Positions 23,152-35,945 of a stretch of 64,000 bases of DNA are shown here, piece by piece. The DNA is from Ilex aquifolium. Its lineage: Eukaryota; Streptophyta; Magnoliopsida; Aquifoliales; Aquifoliaceae. The DNA lies in NCBI GenBank assembly GCA_951799425.1, contig OX637402.1:29852492-29916491 (forward strand), read 5' to 3'. The position numbers were made by a program, and so were the translations under genes. The notes under the pieces were generated by a model. That model had not been told where the DNA came from and did not search any database. It worked only from the letters and a program-made list of their open reading frames with translations. Positions within the stretch are counted from its first letter, which is position 1, and every line of letters starts with the position of its first letter.

Positions 23152-23193
23152 GGGTGGGGTTTGGTGTGGGGGATGGGGGGTGGGGGGTGGGGT
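23152..23193 (+). other. G-rich tract with G-quadruplex potential
   Basis: The plus strand carries at least five runs of four to six G within about 40 bp, separated by one to eight bases. This satisfies the usual G3+N1-7 pattern through runs such as GGGGGATGGGGGGTGGGGGG. No gene is recognised next to it. Confidence 0.6.
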
Positions 23194-23373
23194 GATGTTG
23201 GAGATAAGGTTTCATATGGGTTCCGGGCTTTAAGGCCAGCCGACCAGTGTTAGTGCATCATTGTGCTTTTTGTTTGGCTTTTATACATCCCTTTTTCATG
23301 CTTATAAGCGTCCATAATAAGGAAACCAAGTCTTCTTTGTCTGCATTTCTACTGCACTTCTTTTTTATTTGTT

Positions 23374-23380
<7 letters not shown>

Positions 23381-23449
<69 letters not shown>
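23381..23449 (+). repeat. Compound (TA)n(GA)n microsatellite
   Basis: About 14 TA units pass directly into about 20 GA units. Confidence 0.9.
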
Positions 23450-23452
<3 letters not shown>

Positions 23453-24663
23453 GTGTGGGTAACTTTGTTTGGAAGGCACAAAAAGTTTAACAAATTGGAT
23501 GTGACTATGTGAGTAAGGTTTGGGCATCCATATCTAATTTTCTGTTTAGTAATACTCTATGGATGCTTTGTTTAGTACATATTCTCTTCTTTTTTTTTGA
23601 AATTAGCCAAATTGCACTTGGGTGGCCAGTGATCGTGACGACTGATTGACCATTGTCGAGTTGTGTTTGAGTAAGAATCCATTTTTGACAATTAGTTTGT
23701 GATCGAATCTAATCACAATTAAGTATAAAAAATAGAATTTAAGCATCTTTAAACTTGACAATCTCAGTTCGATCAACATCCTTATTGAGACAACTCAGAT
23801 TTAGTTGTTTTCACCAGCTACATGTGATTGATAAGCATTAAGCTACCCACGGTTACATGTTCTTTTTCACAAAATTATTAGTGTCACACAAAATCATTTG
23901 GGTTGAGAAAGTGGTAATAGTATGCTTCGACAATAATGGGCATGTAGAATGTTAAGACTTGGTGAAATGGAAATAATTTCTGTATGCGACACTAAAAGTC
24001 TAGTCAGAACTACATGGTATCTAATAATCTTCTTCGATTTCATTAGATTAGAGGATAAGCAAGGCACCGACTTTGTAAAAAGCAAAGCTTATCTTACCCC
24101 ACTTAGATTGTCTTCGTCCCTACCTTTTTGTGGGATGAAGCCTTGGAGAATTAATCCAGAGAGATGTCTTGCTCTTAGCATGCACCCATGAAGGTAATAA
24201 TATTCTATTATTAATCTATACAATGTGTTTTAAAAAAATTTGGGAATTGTTGAATCACGTATTTTTTAGAGTCACGATTGTGACATAAACTTGAGATACA
24301 CGTAATCATTTGCAAACTATACGAAACACTATGTTTAATAGGTGGTAATGAAACATGAGAATGGAATGAGTATTACTCTGAGTGTACTGAATCTCTCGAT
24401 TTGAGATCAAAGTTATTTTCATGATGAATATACGAAGCTATATACGACATGACTGGTTGGTTAAGTTGAGTCAAATACCCAGTGAGAAGCCTAACGACCC
24501 CGCTAACTTGTGATCTGTAAGTTATGGCATATGGGGCCCAAGGAGTAGTTGAGACTGACGGAGTGGGGTGGAACTTCTACCCCATATGGGTTGTTTAACG
24601 CAGCATGCCCAAACATTTGATTATGCACAGGTTTGTGCATGTTCGTAGGGCTCCATCTACTTT

Positions 24664-24857
24664 TTGTTTTTTTGTTATAGGGTATACAAACTTGTGTTGA
24701 TTATTTTCTTGAACTCAGCAATTGACCACCGTGGCTTGAACTGGTCTAGAGCATATCCCTAAAAGGACAAGGGTGACTAACCCTTAGAGGGTGTGAAAAT
24801 GAATTGAATCGAGACCTCTGAATTATTAAAGAACAGACCCAACCATTAGACCACCCC
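24664..24857 (-). repeat. SINE-like element on the minus strand
   Basis: Read from 24857 downward the sequence begins GGGGTGGTCTAATGGTTGGG (A-box-like). A B-box-like GGTCTCGATTC follows about 30 nt later, and it ends in an A-rich tail (complement of 24664-24680). This is the layout of a tRNA-derived SINE of about 190 bp. No target duplication was found. Confidence 0.45.
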
Positions 24858-26949
24858 TAAGTTAGTATATAAATATACATCGAAGCAATCCCATCTATTA
24901 TTTTTGCCATTACTTTTTATAATTTTAGATCACCCATGTATATTGATGAGGAACTCACTTACATACAATAAATAAATTCAAGTTAAATTCCTATTGTCTT
25001 GAAAGATAATGAGAAAATGTGTTGGATTGTCTCACCTCTGTCAATTCTTTTTTTTGAACATTAAGATAACTACAACCACTCACACTTAAAAGTGTGAGGG
25101 CCATAACATCCATTTTAACACACTCACACACCCTAAGACTATCTGATGTGGGATAGTCCTAGCCCTTCTCACCCAGGCCCTAAGGCCTCACCCAACCTAT
25201 GGTCAGGCCCAACGAGGAAAGAAATTGAGCCCACAATCAAAGTCACCTTGGACCAAACATAGATCAGAGTGTCAATTGGACAGAGTCACCTCTGTCAATT
25301 GGACTAGAGTGTCATTGTAGAGAACATTTGACCTGTTTTTCACAGCGTTATTTTTGTCATTGATATCCTATTTTTCTTGCCATTTTTAACTTTTATATAT
25401 GTGGATATCTTCTTAACAACCTTGTGCATTCTGTAGGCCGCAGCCCGTTTTCTTGACCCATTTGGAAGGTTGTCTCGGCCCATTCAGTGGGCAAGCAGAC
25501 CCATATTGCAATTCACTTATCACGTGGACTTTCTGGTTGTATCTCCAAATCAGACCCACAAGGCCTGATTTGGTGATTTGGCCTAATAATAGCAGCCAGC
25601 AAGTCCTCAAAATTCAAATTAAATTAGCCACAACAAAAGTGATGTGATCATGAGTAATCGGTTGATAGCTCTTGACACGGATTTAGAAATAAAATTACTC
25701 ATTAACACGAGTAATAAATGAATTATAATGTTATTAAACTCGTGTGACTTGATTTTGACACGATAGTCTCTATTTTCGACGTTAATTAAATGCAAAGGTG
25801 TTTAGTATGCAATGATATTTTCAAATATGGAATAAAAGTTAGAGACGATCGACTAAAATATCTTGAAAACTATTTTTAGGCTACCCAAAAATCTAGAAAT
25901 GCACCATCAAAATAACGGGTTTGGCTTCCCTCTAGTTTTATAAGAATTAGAGGATTCTCCAGGTCACTTTTTAATAATTAAAATTTGTACTCACTAATAG
26001 ATTTAATAGATTTTGAATTTTTTAAATTTAAAAAACTTTTTAAATCGGCTAAAAGAATCTGATCATTCAAAGAGAATTGAAAGATCTTCAAATTCTTAAA
26101 AAATTGGAGAAGAGCCGAACCCCCAAATAACACCAACAAGTAGCTAATTTAGGATAACTTAAAATCCCAAACACTACTTGATAGAGAAGCCAACATTTTT
26201 TAGGTACAAACACAAGAAGCAACAATGTAAATGGACATAATAATGGGGGTAGCATTACACCAACAAATGCACCAAAGATACCAAAATTCACCAATATTAA
26301 TTGATTGGGTATCACATATGGATTTGGGGTTATCTCAATAGTAGTTTGAGTGTTAATAGAGACAAATTATAAACTCAGACGTTCTGAGTTTAAATTTTAG
26401 TAATTTTTTGGAGTTAGGCCATAAGAGATTTATCCCTCATGAATTTTTTAGTTCTGATGTAGATGACTTATATTTAACCAAACCAAAAAAAAAATAAATC
26501 GAAATATATGTAAATTAACCCGAAAACCTCTCTCCGTTAAAACAAAAAAAAAATGGATTTGGGGGCGGGGGCTGAAAGTATCATCTAACTCATGTTTCAA
26601 TTGATTTTTTTATTGATGTTTTCGTGGAGATTGTAATTAACTTGTGTCAGTATCTTACTACATCTTGTTTAATGATATACACGTTTTTTTTAAAATTCCA
26701 CTTCACTTTAGTACCCCTTTTTGCTTTTCCATATGATACAAAAAAGTAAAATGTTTGTTTGCACACCTCAAAATTCATAATCGGTATCACCGATATATAC
26801 TTTAAAAACATGAATTGATAACATAAATTAAAATTATTTTTAAAAAATGATAATTATTTGTCTCAAAATATTATTTAAAACAAGATATAAAATAAATACA
26901 AATATAAGGAGAAACTTATAATATTTGAAGTTATTAAGTGACTTTAAAT
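24858..26949. other. Intergenic sequence
   Basis: No supported gene. At 25050-25330 a less AT-rich stretch contains 'gatgtgggata' and several near repeats of 'tgtcaattgga', probably an old retroelement remnant that I cannot classify. Confidence 0.4.
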
Positions 26950-27520
26950 TTACCTTTTTTTAGGTAAGGTTAAAAATATTACGAGAGACTAACATTTTTT
27001 GAGTGAGTTCACCACCTTTTTGGATAAGTTCACCACTGGTTGAGGGGAAATTAGAGATAATTTACGACATTTTTGTGGTGACTTATCACTATTGGGTGGG
27101 AAGTTAACATTTGGATTAGATTATCACTTTTGGGGAGAAAGGTTATCTTGTCGAAATTAACACTTTTTAGAGAAGGTTAGCACTTTTTAAGTAAATGTTA
27201 ACACCTTCTTTGGAATAATGTTATCATTTATTTGGATAAGATTAGCATTTATTTGGGTAAAGTTAGCACTTTTTACTTTTTAAGATAATATTTTTACTTT
27301 TTAAGGGTAAGGAACCACTGTTTTAAGATAAATTACAACGTAGTTCACCACCTTTTAAGGATAAGTTACCACTTTTTTTAAAAAAAAATAAAAATAAAAC
27401 ATGCGTAAGGTGCCCATTTTAAGATGTAGTTATCACTTTGGGGGGGGTATATTATCACTTAGAGGTAAGGTTTTAATTTTGGGGGATAAGATTACCATTT
27501 TTTTGGGTAATACAATAAAA
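26950..27520. repeat. Degenerate minisatellite of TTA(G)CACTTTTT-type units
   Basis: The motif 'gttanCACTTTTTnnggataag' recurs roughly every 25-40 bp about fifteen times (TTCACCACCTTTTT, TTATCACTTTTG, TTAGCACTTTTT and so on). Spacing and sequence are irregular, so the array is old. It has no coding meaning. Confidence 0.6.
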
Positions 27521-27766
27521 ATTATTTATAATAATACAAAAAAAATTGCATTATCTTTTTCCCCTCAGCTAAATGGATTTAGCGGAAGTCTTTTCTTTTC
27601 TTTTTTAAAATAGTATAAGTGTTTTTCTCTCACCACCTATGAGTAATCGCTTTAGTGATAGGTAAAAAGTGAGATATCTTGTCAACGGTCGTAAGATATC
27701 TAACTTTTTCGATACCATAGTTGTCTTATCAATGGGTAAAAAGATATTTAATAGGTAAAAAGTTAA

Positions 27767-28490
27767 GAGTAATAATAGAGAAACTTAAAATTTAGACTTA
27801 AAATAAAGACTTAAGGATGTGGCTGCTTATGTGTACCAGTCATGTCATCAATTTCTTTTCCCAAAAAAAAAATTCTGTTTTTAAAGAAAGATCACATGAC
27901 TTGGCCGATCATCTTCCCTCTTCCTTCTTCCTTCTTCCCTCGTCTTCTTCCTTCCCTTTCACTAAACCGAACACCGCTGGCCAGCCATAGCTCCTCCCTA
28001 CCCCCTTTCTAATCTCCCAAAAAATTGAACCCAATATGGTATTTAACCCTCAGACCTCACCCAAGAGCCACAACAATCAGTTCGGCTTCGAATGTGGTGA
28101 AACAATCGGCTGTTCAATTTTTTTTAAACAGAAAGGTCTTAAGCATAGGGGTGAAACAATCGGCTATTGTCATCAACCAATTCGGCTTCGGATGTGGCTA
28201 TGGAGAAAACCCGATTTATTGGGTTCAATTTTTTTTTAAACAGAAAGGGGGGTAAGGAGGAGCTGATAAAGAAATCCCATGGCTGCCCGGCGGTGTTTGA
28301 TTTAGTGAAAGGGAAGGGAGAAGACAAGGGAAGAGGGAAGATGATCGGTCAAGTCATTTGATTTTTCTTTAAAAACAGATTTTTTTTTTTTTTTTGGGAA
28401 AGAAACTGATGACATGGCTGGTACACATCAGTAGCCACATTATCAAGTCTGTATTTTAAGTCTAAATTTTAAGTCTGTCTAGGATTATTC
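27767..28490. mobile_element. Mutator-like element with long inverted repeats
   Basis: Perfect 9-bp target duplication AAAAGTTAA (27758-27766 and 28491-28499). The terminal inverted repeats start GA(G/A)TAAT and run for well over 150 bp per arm, including the CATGTCATCA, CTGTTTTTAAAGAAA and GATCATCTTCCCTCTTCC blocks. The GC-richer centre (28030-28250) holds two near copies of a TTCGGCTTCG(A/G)ATGTGG segment. There is no transposase. The centre could be captured host sequence, but I recognise no gene in it. Confidence 0.75.
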
Positions 28491-28516
28491 AAAAGTTAAA
28501 TATCTTATCAATGGCC

Positions 28517-29469
28517 CATGGGCGGAGGGAGACATGGGGAAGTCGCCCCCCCTCAAAAATTTTTTTTTTTATTAGTTAGGTATATATATTATATATTTGT
28601 ACAATATATTATTTGTGCCCACCCAAATTCCAAGATAAAAATGTTAGATCCACATTATTTATTCAAAAGAATTAAAAAATTAAGTCCATTTAAAACAAAA
28701 AAATTTGAGTCCACCACTATCTACCAAAACTTATTAAAAAATCAAATATTTGACCTCTCACAATCCACTCAAACTTATTAAAAAAATAAAATTTTTGGCA
28801 CAACATTAAAAACAAAATTTTGGCCCACCCTTTTGACCCACTTGACAGACATCAATAACTAAAATTCTTATTAGTTATCTTTCCTTTTTTTTTCTCTCTG
28901 TCTCATTCACTCCCAGCTGCCAAGCCAGAAGAAAACTCCTTCCTCAATTGTAAAGAATAATTTTACTACAGACTTGTGATTATGCGCATTGATAGAAAAT
29001 TAATGAAAAATTAATTCACATTTAATTCATAAACAACATTTTAGAGATTTTAAAAAATTTTATATTTTATTGAAATATATAATTAGGTTAAAAATGTACT
29101 AATTTTTTTTTTTTTTTGTGTCTTTTTGTTAGGATTTTGTTTTGGTTAAATAAAAATTGAATTTACTATTTCACAATAGTTTTGTTTTGATTTTTACTTT
29201 TTTGTCATTCTTGAACTGAATTTTTTTGTATCAATTTCGGCTAAATATTTTTTTATACCAGTTATATTTTGCTCCCCTCATAGACATTCATGGCTTTGCC
29301 CCTGATAATATACATTTTTTTTGGCATTTTTTATGTTAAATGGACTTCATATATCAAATATAATATAATAAATATAAATATATTATATAGTGTGATTGAT
29401 TAAGAGGAAAAAAATTAGAGTGCGTAATTAAAGTGTCCACCCTAACCAAAATTTATGGTTTCGCTCCTG
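28517..29469. mobile_element. hAT-like non-autonomous element
   Basis: The left end CATGGGCGGAG and the right end GCTCCTG are imperfect inverted repeats of the same type as the KNOX-intron hAT. AATGGCC flanks both sides (28510-28516 and 29470-29476). A further hAT-type end (GCTTTGCCCCTG, about 29285-29296) lies inside, suggesting a nested or composite structure. It has no ORF. Confidence 0.55.
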
Positions 29470-29607
29470 AATGGCCTTTCTATATTTAGTAGTGCCGTAC
29501 CAAAAAAATATTTTCGATACAATAGACAGACCCTTTTATATATAATAATTGATTTGTATTTGTCACGTCACATTTCATGGATACTACTTAAGTATTTTGG
29601 CTAAAAA

Positions 29608-29950
29608 GGGGACTTAACTATGGTACCAACATTCAAAATTTCAGTACTACAGAAATTTATCCTATTTGTGATACCAAAAAATGGTAAAAATAGTTACTAT
29701 AAAAGTGATAAAAATATCCACAAATATGAGACAAACACCCACAAATATGATAAATCACTTATAAAAGTGATAAAAATAGTTATTACAAATGTATTAAAAA
29801 TACCTACAAAAATGATAAATCAATCATAAAAGTGATAAATTTTTTGATTATAAAATGACACATAAAAATTATAAAAATACCCTTTAAAGTAGTAAAATTT
29901 TGAAATATGGCACCAAATTTTTTTTGACTATATCGTAGTCAAATCCCAAA
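29608..29950. mobile_element. Possible small Mutator-like element with AT-rich repeats
   Basis: The arms GGGACTTAACTA…GGTACCAACATTCAAAATTT…AGTACTAC and the complement of the right end resemble each other. The flanks CTAAAAAGG and CAAAAAGGA are a poor 9-bp duplication. The interior holds degenerate 'ataaaagtgataaaaat' repeats. Confidence 0.35.
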
Positions 29951-30351
29951 AAGGAAGCAAGTAATATGAGCCCAAGCATACGCTCATTTGTTTTGAGGAA
30001 AATTGTGAGTATGTATCTTTCAAACTATTAAATTGTGAAAAAATATCTTGACTAAAATCTTTTGTAAATAAATACCTTTGACTTAAAATGTATTGTAATT
30101 AGATACTCAATGACTGATTTTTAAATATTTTCTTCACTAAAATGCCATTTTCTTATTTGAAAGTCTGTTAGTTTGGTAGTCCCATTTTTTATGGGATTTG
30201 ATTTATTATATTAATGGTTTCATATTTTAAGGAATTGAACATATTTGAAAATCAAAATTATACCACATGGAATATACCTTAACGGCTTGGCCCAAATTTT
30301 GAAATTTATTTTTTTATACTACTTTTTAATATTAAACGGCTCTGGTTGTTC

Positions 30352-30573
30352 TCAAATTTAACAATAGTGTCACTTTACAATGTTACACTATGATGTAACA
30401 CTGTCATTCATTAAAAACAATATATATGGATGTCACATTATGTGATTCATATTATTTAGATTATGTATGAATTAGTGAATATAATTTTACAAATTTTTTG
30501 TAAATGATTAAAGTGTTAATGAAGGAGTTACATTGTCATGTATCACTGTAATATCACATTATCAACAATTTGA
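30352..30573. mobile_element. MITE-like inverted repeat element
   Basis: The left arm (TCAAATTT, then AATAGTGTCACTTTACA and TTCATTAA) matches the complement of the right arm over about 60 bp with mismatches and gaps. No target duplication could be fixed and it has no ORF. Confidence 0.4.
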
Positions 30574-30928
30574 ATCGGAACAGAAGGAATATCGGTCTTC
30601 AATGATGCTTCAACGTTTGTGTTTTTTTTTAATTGAAAATTGAATGATTTTGTAGCTAATTTTTTTTTAAAATTTGAAAACTCATGTTTTGAGGGATATA
30701 GCAGTTGCCGAATTTAATGGGATTGTTTCATGATTTATGGTAGTTTCTTTATCCAAATTGTTACTTTATGGGCATTTCTGTCATAAAAAAAAAAATTTAT
30801 ATACAAAATATTTTGTACTGAGTATTTTTTCACAATTAAGTGATAAATTAAGGACCAGCTCGCAAAAAACCCTTTTTTTTTTACTTGCCCCGACCATGTG
30901 GTTTTTGTATTTACAAGAGTAAACAAAC

Positions 30929-31038
<110 letters not shown>

Positions 31039-31605
31039 ATCAAGCGGAACAAGAAACATAAAGAATACTATAATTCTTTATATATCGAACTAAAAGAAAA
31101 ACTCTGAATTCACAAAGAAAATAGAAAAAATTCTGAAATATAATATTATTAAATTAATAATCCATAGTACAAAGGTGCAATACAAATTATGAAAATGATA
31201 AACAATGAAAATATGTGATTTTCTTAATTAGAATAAAAGTACGTGTCGTCTAGAGTCTAACGAAAATGACAACGTTGAATTTAGAATTTCTTATTTATTA
31301 TTAATTTGAAATCTTTCATAAAACGACAAAAATGGGAGTTTGATGGCCTAAACGATAAAATTCGGTCCAAAACTGAAGAGCGCATAAAAAAGTGATGAGT
31401 CTTGATTCTTGACGCAATCCAGATCAAACACTACTAGTACATTGAATTTCAAGTCTGATATTATTTGTTTCTATTATTATTTTTTGGCTTTTCATTGTGT
31501 TTTGAAGACACAACAATCACCTTATCTGTTGCCACTTATTCTACATCAATCATTGACAAACTACGTCCATCGGTCGAACTTAAGTTTATTGCGTTTTGAA
31601 CAAGT

Positions 31606-31874
31606 AACTTTGGTCGTGACTCTTGACTGAACCTAAACTCGCTCCTGTCATGCATCAACCTTAATGGATGATAAAACTCTCTTTTTCTTTTTTTTTTTCT
31701 TTTTTTGGGGGGGGGGGGGGGGGGGAGGGGGGGCCTAGCACGCAACATGAACAAGTGGCTCAAGCTGAGAGAAATACTTTTTTTTTTTTTTTAAATCTGT
31801 GGTAGTGGTTGACGATGGCAAAACTTTGGTCGTGACTCTTGACTGAACCTAAACTCACTCCTGTCATGCATCAA
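31606..31874 (+). repeat. 53-bp direct duplication around a poly-G tract
   Basis: Positions 31606-31658 recur at 31822-31874 with a single difference (G/A). Between them lie a T-rich stretch, a G tract (31706-31733) and an A/T run. No TE ends were recognised. Confidence 0.8.
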
Positions 31875-32663
31875 TCCACTTACACAAACAATCCGGTCCC
31901 AATTCTATTGGAATTATTGGTGATATGCGGTTCACATCGGTTCATTGTACTTGTCAATTTGTTTCAGTATATTTCTAATTATATTCTAGTTACAGAGGTA
32001 TTGTATACATTTATAGAGAGATTTGCTACGCTATTTTTGGGCTATACAGATTTTTAGTGCTAGAATAATGGCTTGTTCCTGAAATCTCTCTGATTTGGTT
32101 AACTCCTATAATCTCTCTGATTTATCTCTTAATTGACAACTCACGCCAACAGTACTTATATTCATAGACAAAAAAATTATATCGATATATTGTTCACTAA
32201 AGTTTTGTAACTTCAACATATTGAGATACAACTTGATCTGATTTGATGACTTAGTTAGGTCGATCGGTTGTTGCTAAATTCTACAATTCTAAAAACAAGA
32301 AATACTCGATAAAACTCATTTTATCACCAACAAAAAAGAAAATAAAGCTATGTTCTAATAGTCGAAATATATTACATGAATCTTTTTTAGTCATTCTACC
32401 TTATCATCAATGACTATATGCTTTATCAGGATTACAAAATGTGTGGCACAGACATATCCACTCCAATAATTTAGTATCATGTCATGCTAGCTTTATTTGC
32501 TGTTGCTGTTGCTTTTTCATTATGGCTACAGGGTTTAATCATCGACCCCTGATGCTTGTAGATAGAGTGAAACTTATCTTAGATAACACCAAAGAAAAAT
32601 GAAAACGATAGCCAACAGGAAAATGGGAGTCATCTTCAAAGCTTTTAGCATAATAGAACTTTT
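31875..32663. other. Intergenic sequence
   Basis: AT-rich. I see no gene, RNA or repeat with support. Confidence 0.5.
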
Positions 32664-33401
32664 GGGTAAATTACAATGATCTCCCTTGTTGTTTCTAACA
32701 GTTTCACTGCACCTCTTCTTGTTTTTAAAACTGCACTGGCACCCTTTGTCAGTGTAATCACTTAAATGGCATGCAATGAAGTTGTAAAAAGTTACAATCT
32801 TACCCTCTGTCTAAATATACTCCTCTAAAAAATTTATAACTATTCATTAACCCATCACAAAATTCACCTCACACACATTAAACATACCAATTTCATGGCG
32901 TAAAAGGGTGTAAAAAGAGATCCAGAGAGTTTTTTTTCATCTATCTGAAGTTTTTTTTTACGAGAACTATTTGAAGTGTTGAAAATCAAGATTTTCACCA
33001 AACTTCCATGGCTTCTTCTATTTGGGCTGCACAAGTTATTTTGGAGCTAAGAAGAGTTTCAACGTGAGAGAGAAGAGTTGTAACTTATTTTTAGAGATTT
33101 TTATGTGTTTGTAGATATTTGTCAAATTGATCCAATGTGTGGGGCCAAAATAAAAAAATACCATAGTGATAATAGGTGTTATACAACTCGAGGGCAAAAT
33201 AGGGAGTTTGTATCATTAAATTTGCTTGCACCATCAGATCTGCTAAGTAATATTATGTTTTTTTTTTAACCCAAGTAATATTAGTTGAAATGGGAATCTT
33301 TTACAATGTATTACATCCCAAGGGATGTCAGTGTAATTACAAGAACAAAAAGGGGTGCAGTGAAAATATAAGAAACAACCAGGGGTGATTGTAATTTATC
33401 C
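32664..33401. mobile_element. Mutator-like element with about 100-bp inverted repeats
   Basis: Left GGGTAAATTACAATGATC…TTGTTGTTTCT…TTTCACTGCACC and the complement of the right end (GGATAAATTACAATCACC…GGTTGTTTCT…TTTCACTGCACC) form long inverted repeats. The flanks TAGAACTTTT and TAGATTTTTT are an imperfect duplication. It has no transposase. Confidence 0.6.
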
Positions 33402-33961
33402 TAGATTTTTTGAAGGACATGATTTTTTTCTATAATAATTTACTCAAAGTAGAGACTTTAAGGAAGCATTATTCATGCACACTTAGAAAGTCAAGCTCCA
33501 GCCCAATGATTTACCATGAAATTTTTTAGAAGGGTGGCATTTGATTCAGATTCTTTCCACTATATATTTATTATAAATTTTATTTAATTGTAGATTATTC
33601 TTCGTGTATGAATGAGGAGTCCACTTATAAATAGTGAGTTCTTCTCCAATTCATGATTGGTAATCTACTATTGAGTAAAATTAAATAAAAGTATAATTAA
33701 AAAAGACAAATTTGACATTATAGACATATATAAAAAAAGAAAGAATAAATATCAAAATTAATCCTTAAATTATGTTTTTTATTTTAAAATTGTCCATCAA
33801 TTTTCAATTATCTTAATTTAGTCAATGTATTTGTCATGTGGTCATCTACGTCATGTGCCTCCGTTTGGTCCAATGGCTAAAATTGACGGAAAAACTTAAA
33901 TGATGTGAAATTTATAGTTAAGAAACTAACAATTAAAATTTTAGGAACTATTTTGAAACAT
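33402..33961. other. Intergenic sequence before the Harbinger element
   Basis: AT-rich, nothing recognised. Confidence 0.5.
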
Positions 33962-34605
33962 TAACGCTGCGTTTGGTACGCGGTAATGCTTTTCAGTAGG
34001 AATGGAATGAATTTGAGAATGGAATGAACTTGGGAATGGAATGGAATGCGCATTACCATTCCAATGTTTGGCAGCTGTTTAGGATTAAGGGTTGGAATGG
34101 AATGTTCATTCCATTCTTATGTTTGGATAAAACAATTTTTTCATTGGAATGGAATCAAATTTAACCAAAACATCCAAAGTGACTAAAAATAATTAATAAC
34201 AATTTTTTTTGTGATTGCGATTGCCTTTAAAAGTTGTGTAAAACATTTTATAATTAAAAAAATGAGAATCCATTGAAAAAAATTAAACTCCTATAAATTT
34301 TAAAAAATTAGAGAACAAATTCCTTCAAAAATAGGTTCACAAAAAAAAATCAAAATAAAAAACTATTCAAAATTGGTCATTCATTTCAAATAAACAATTA
34401 TAGTTCTTTATGAATTCAATAGAGCACGTGTGCGAACCCAAAAAAAAAAAACTATCGAGACAACTAAAAAATAATCAACAGTATATAGAAAACAAAAACA
34501 AGTTGAATAAAAACATAAATTCTTAAATTCCATTCATTTCATCTCAATAACATTGGAGGTAGAATTCCAAGAAACAAAACCATTATCAAATATAGGTACA
34601 AAAAA

Positions 34606-35945
34606 TTATACTCTTTGTCTACTTGCTCTCCACTCATCAAACATTTTATTTGCCAAATTCAATCTAAATGTTGACCACTCGTTGGATGTTTCAACCGTCG
34701 TAATACGATCATCATGTGCATCATTTTCCACCACGAGACCTGCTGCATCTACCTCCGCCTCGATTGGGTCTATTGGCATCTGATCCCTAATGTAGTTGTG
34801 AAGCAAACAACAAGCTATTATTATACGGTTCTGTATTTTGATGGGATAGAAAGACGGGCTTCTTAAAATAGCCCAACGCTTCTTCAGCAGGCCAAAACAT
34901 CTTTCAATTACATTTCTAGCAGAAGAATGCTTCATATTAAAGAACTCTTCAGGTGTCCTAGGTTGGTGACCATCTCTCCATTCTTTTAAGTGATACCTTT
35001 GACCTCTAAATGGAGCAAGAAATCCCTCGCCGTTGGTATATCCCCCATCCACAAGGTAGTAGGTACCACGATTCACCACCAACCCATTCCTTCTAATCAT
35101 GGCATCTCTAAGCACCCTACCATCTGCCGCTGACCCTTCCCAACCAGGTAATACATAAATGAAGCCCATGTCTTGTGAGCATACTCCTAAGACATTAGTA
35201 GCAATATCTCTTGTCCGGGATCGATACCTAGGCTTGTCCTCAGTTGGCACATGAACACTTATATATGTCCCATCTAAGGCTCCAACACAACCCTAAAAAT
35301 TCAAAAATCAAGTAGAAATCATATTTCCAAATAGGTTTAAATGCGTGAACATAAAAATTCAAAAATCAAGTGGAAATTAATTTAGACAAGGTTAAGTACC
35401 TTGAACCACTTCCATTTCTCATCTGTGGAATCTTCTAGTACTGGCTCGGGAGTCTTGAGCAAATGGCCTTGCAATCTTATCACAGCATTCAATACATTCT
35501 GAAAGTGCCTACTAATAGTCTCACTAGATCTCTTAAATCGTTGTTTTATAACTCGATTTTTCACGTGATGTGCAAGGATATGCAAGAAAATAGCCACTTG
35601 CTCATCAATCTCCATGTTTTTGGTATGTTTTAACTTTCCTATTGTCTCAAGCATGAAACATAACCTAATGAATGCTCGTCTATTCATCCTAAGTTGAGAA
35701 ACACATGCGTCATCACTCGCATAAGCATAGTCATAGATAATAGTCCTCCTTGCAAAGAAGTCATTGTGATACCTTTGACCTCTTAATGATTTTTTTCTCA
35801 TATAGTAAAGGATGATAGTAGACATCATATGAAAAAAATAATTGACTAAATGCATAATTTTGGTCCACAACACAAATAATGCAATCAATTTCTTCTTCTT
35901 TATCATTTTCCTTCTTGCTAGACTTAAACGAGCCATAACTGTCAC
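34606..35945 (-). CDS. PIF/Harbinger transposase, HARBI1-like DDE nuclease (2 exons)
   Basis: The exons on the minus strand are 35945-35400 and 35292-34606, with a 107-nt GT-AG intron, giving 410 aa without a stop or frameshift. The N-terminal part (about 75-165) is the helix-rich region found before the catalytic core of this family. The core has the expected acidic triad: D189 in GALDGTYISVH, D264 in YYLVDGGYTN and E312 in NVIERCFGLLKKRW. Such transposases cut at TTA/TAA sites and normally need a Myb/SANT-like ORF1 protein to reach DNA. The length is normal for the family. The start codon is the first ATG of the frame, and a shorter product from a later ATG is possible. It belongs to the surrounding element and not to the host gene set. 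Confidence 0.88.

Larger units (their letters stand above)
20310..24660. other. Intergenic sequence, mostly without recognisable features
   Basis: AT-rich with no supported gene. A GC-richer stretch at 20830-21010 has CCAAT motifs and a TATATATATT and could be a promoter, but nothing transcribed can be recognised behind it. At 22980-23240 there is a GC-richer block with a CACGTGG G-box and a G-rich run (see 23152). A TA/GA microsatellite follows. Confidence 0.5.

Noticed and set aside
30000-30895. Possible larger Mutator-like element enclosing the MITE at 30352-30573
   Set aside because: ATTAAATTGTGAAAAAATA (about 30029) has an inverted partner near 30820-30842 and some outer similarity, but neither end nor a target duplication could be fixed.
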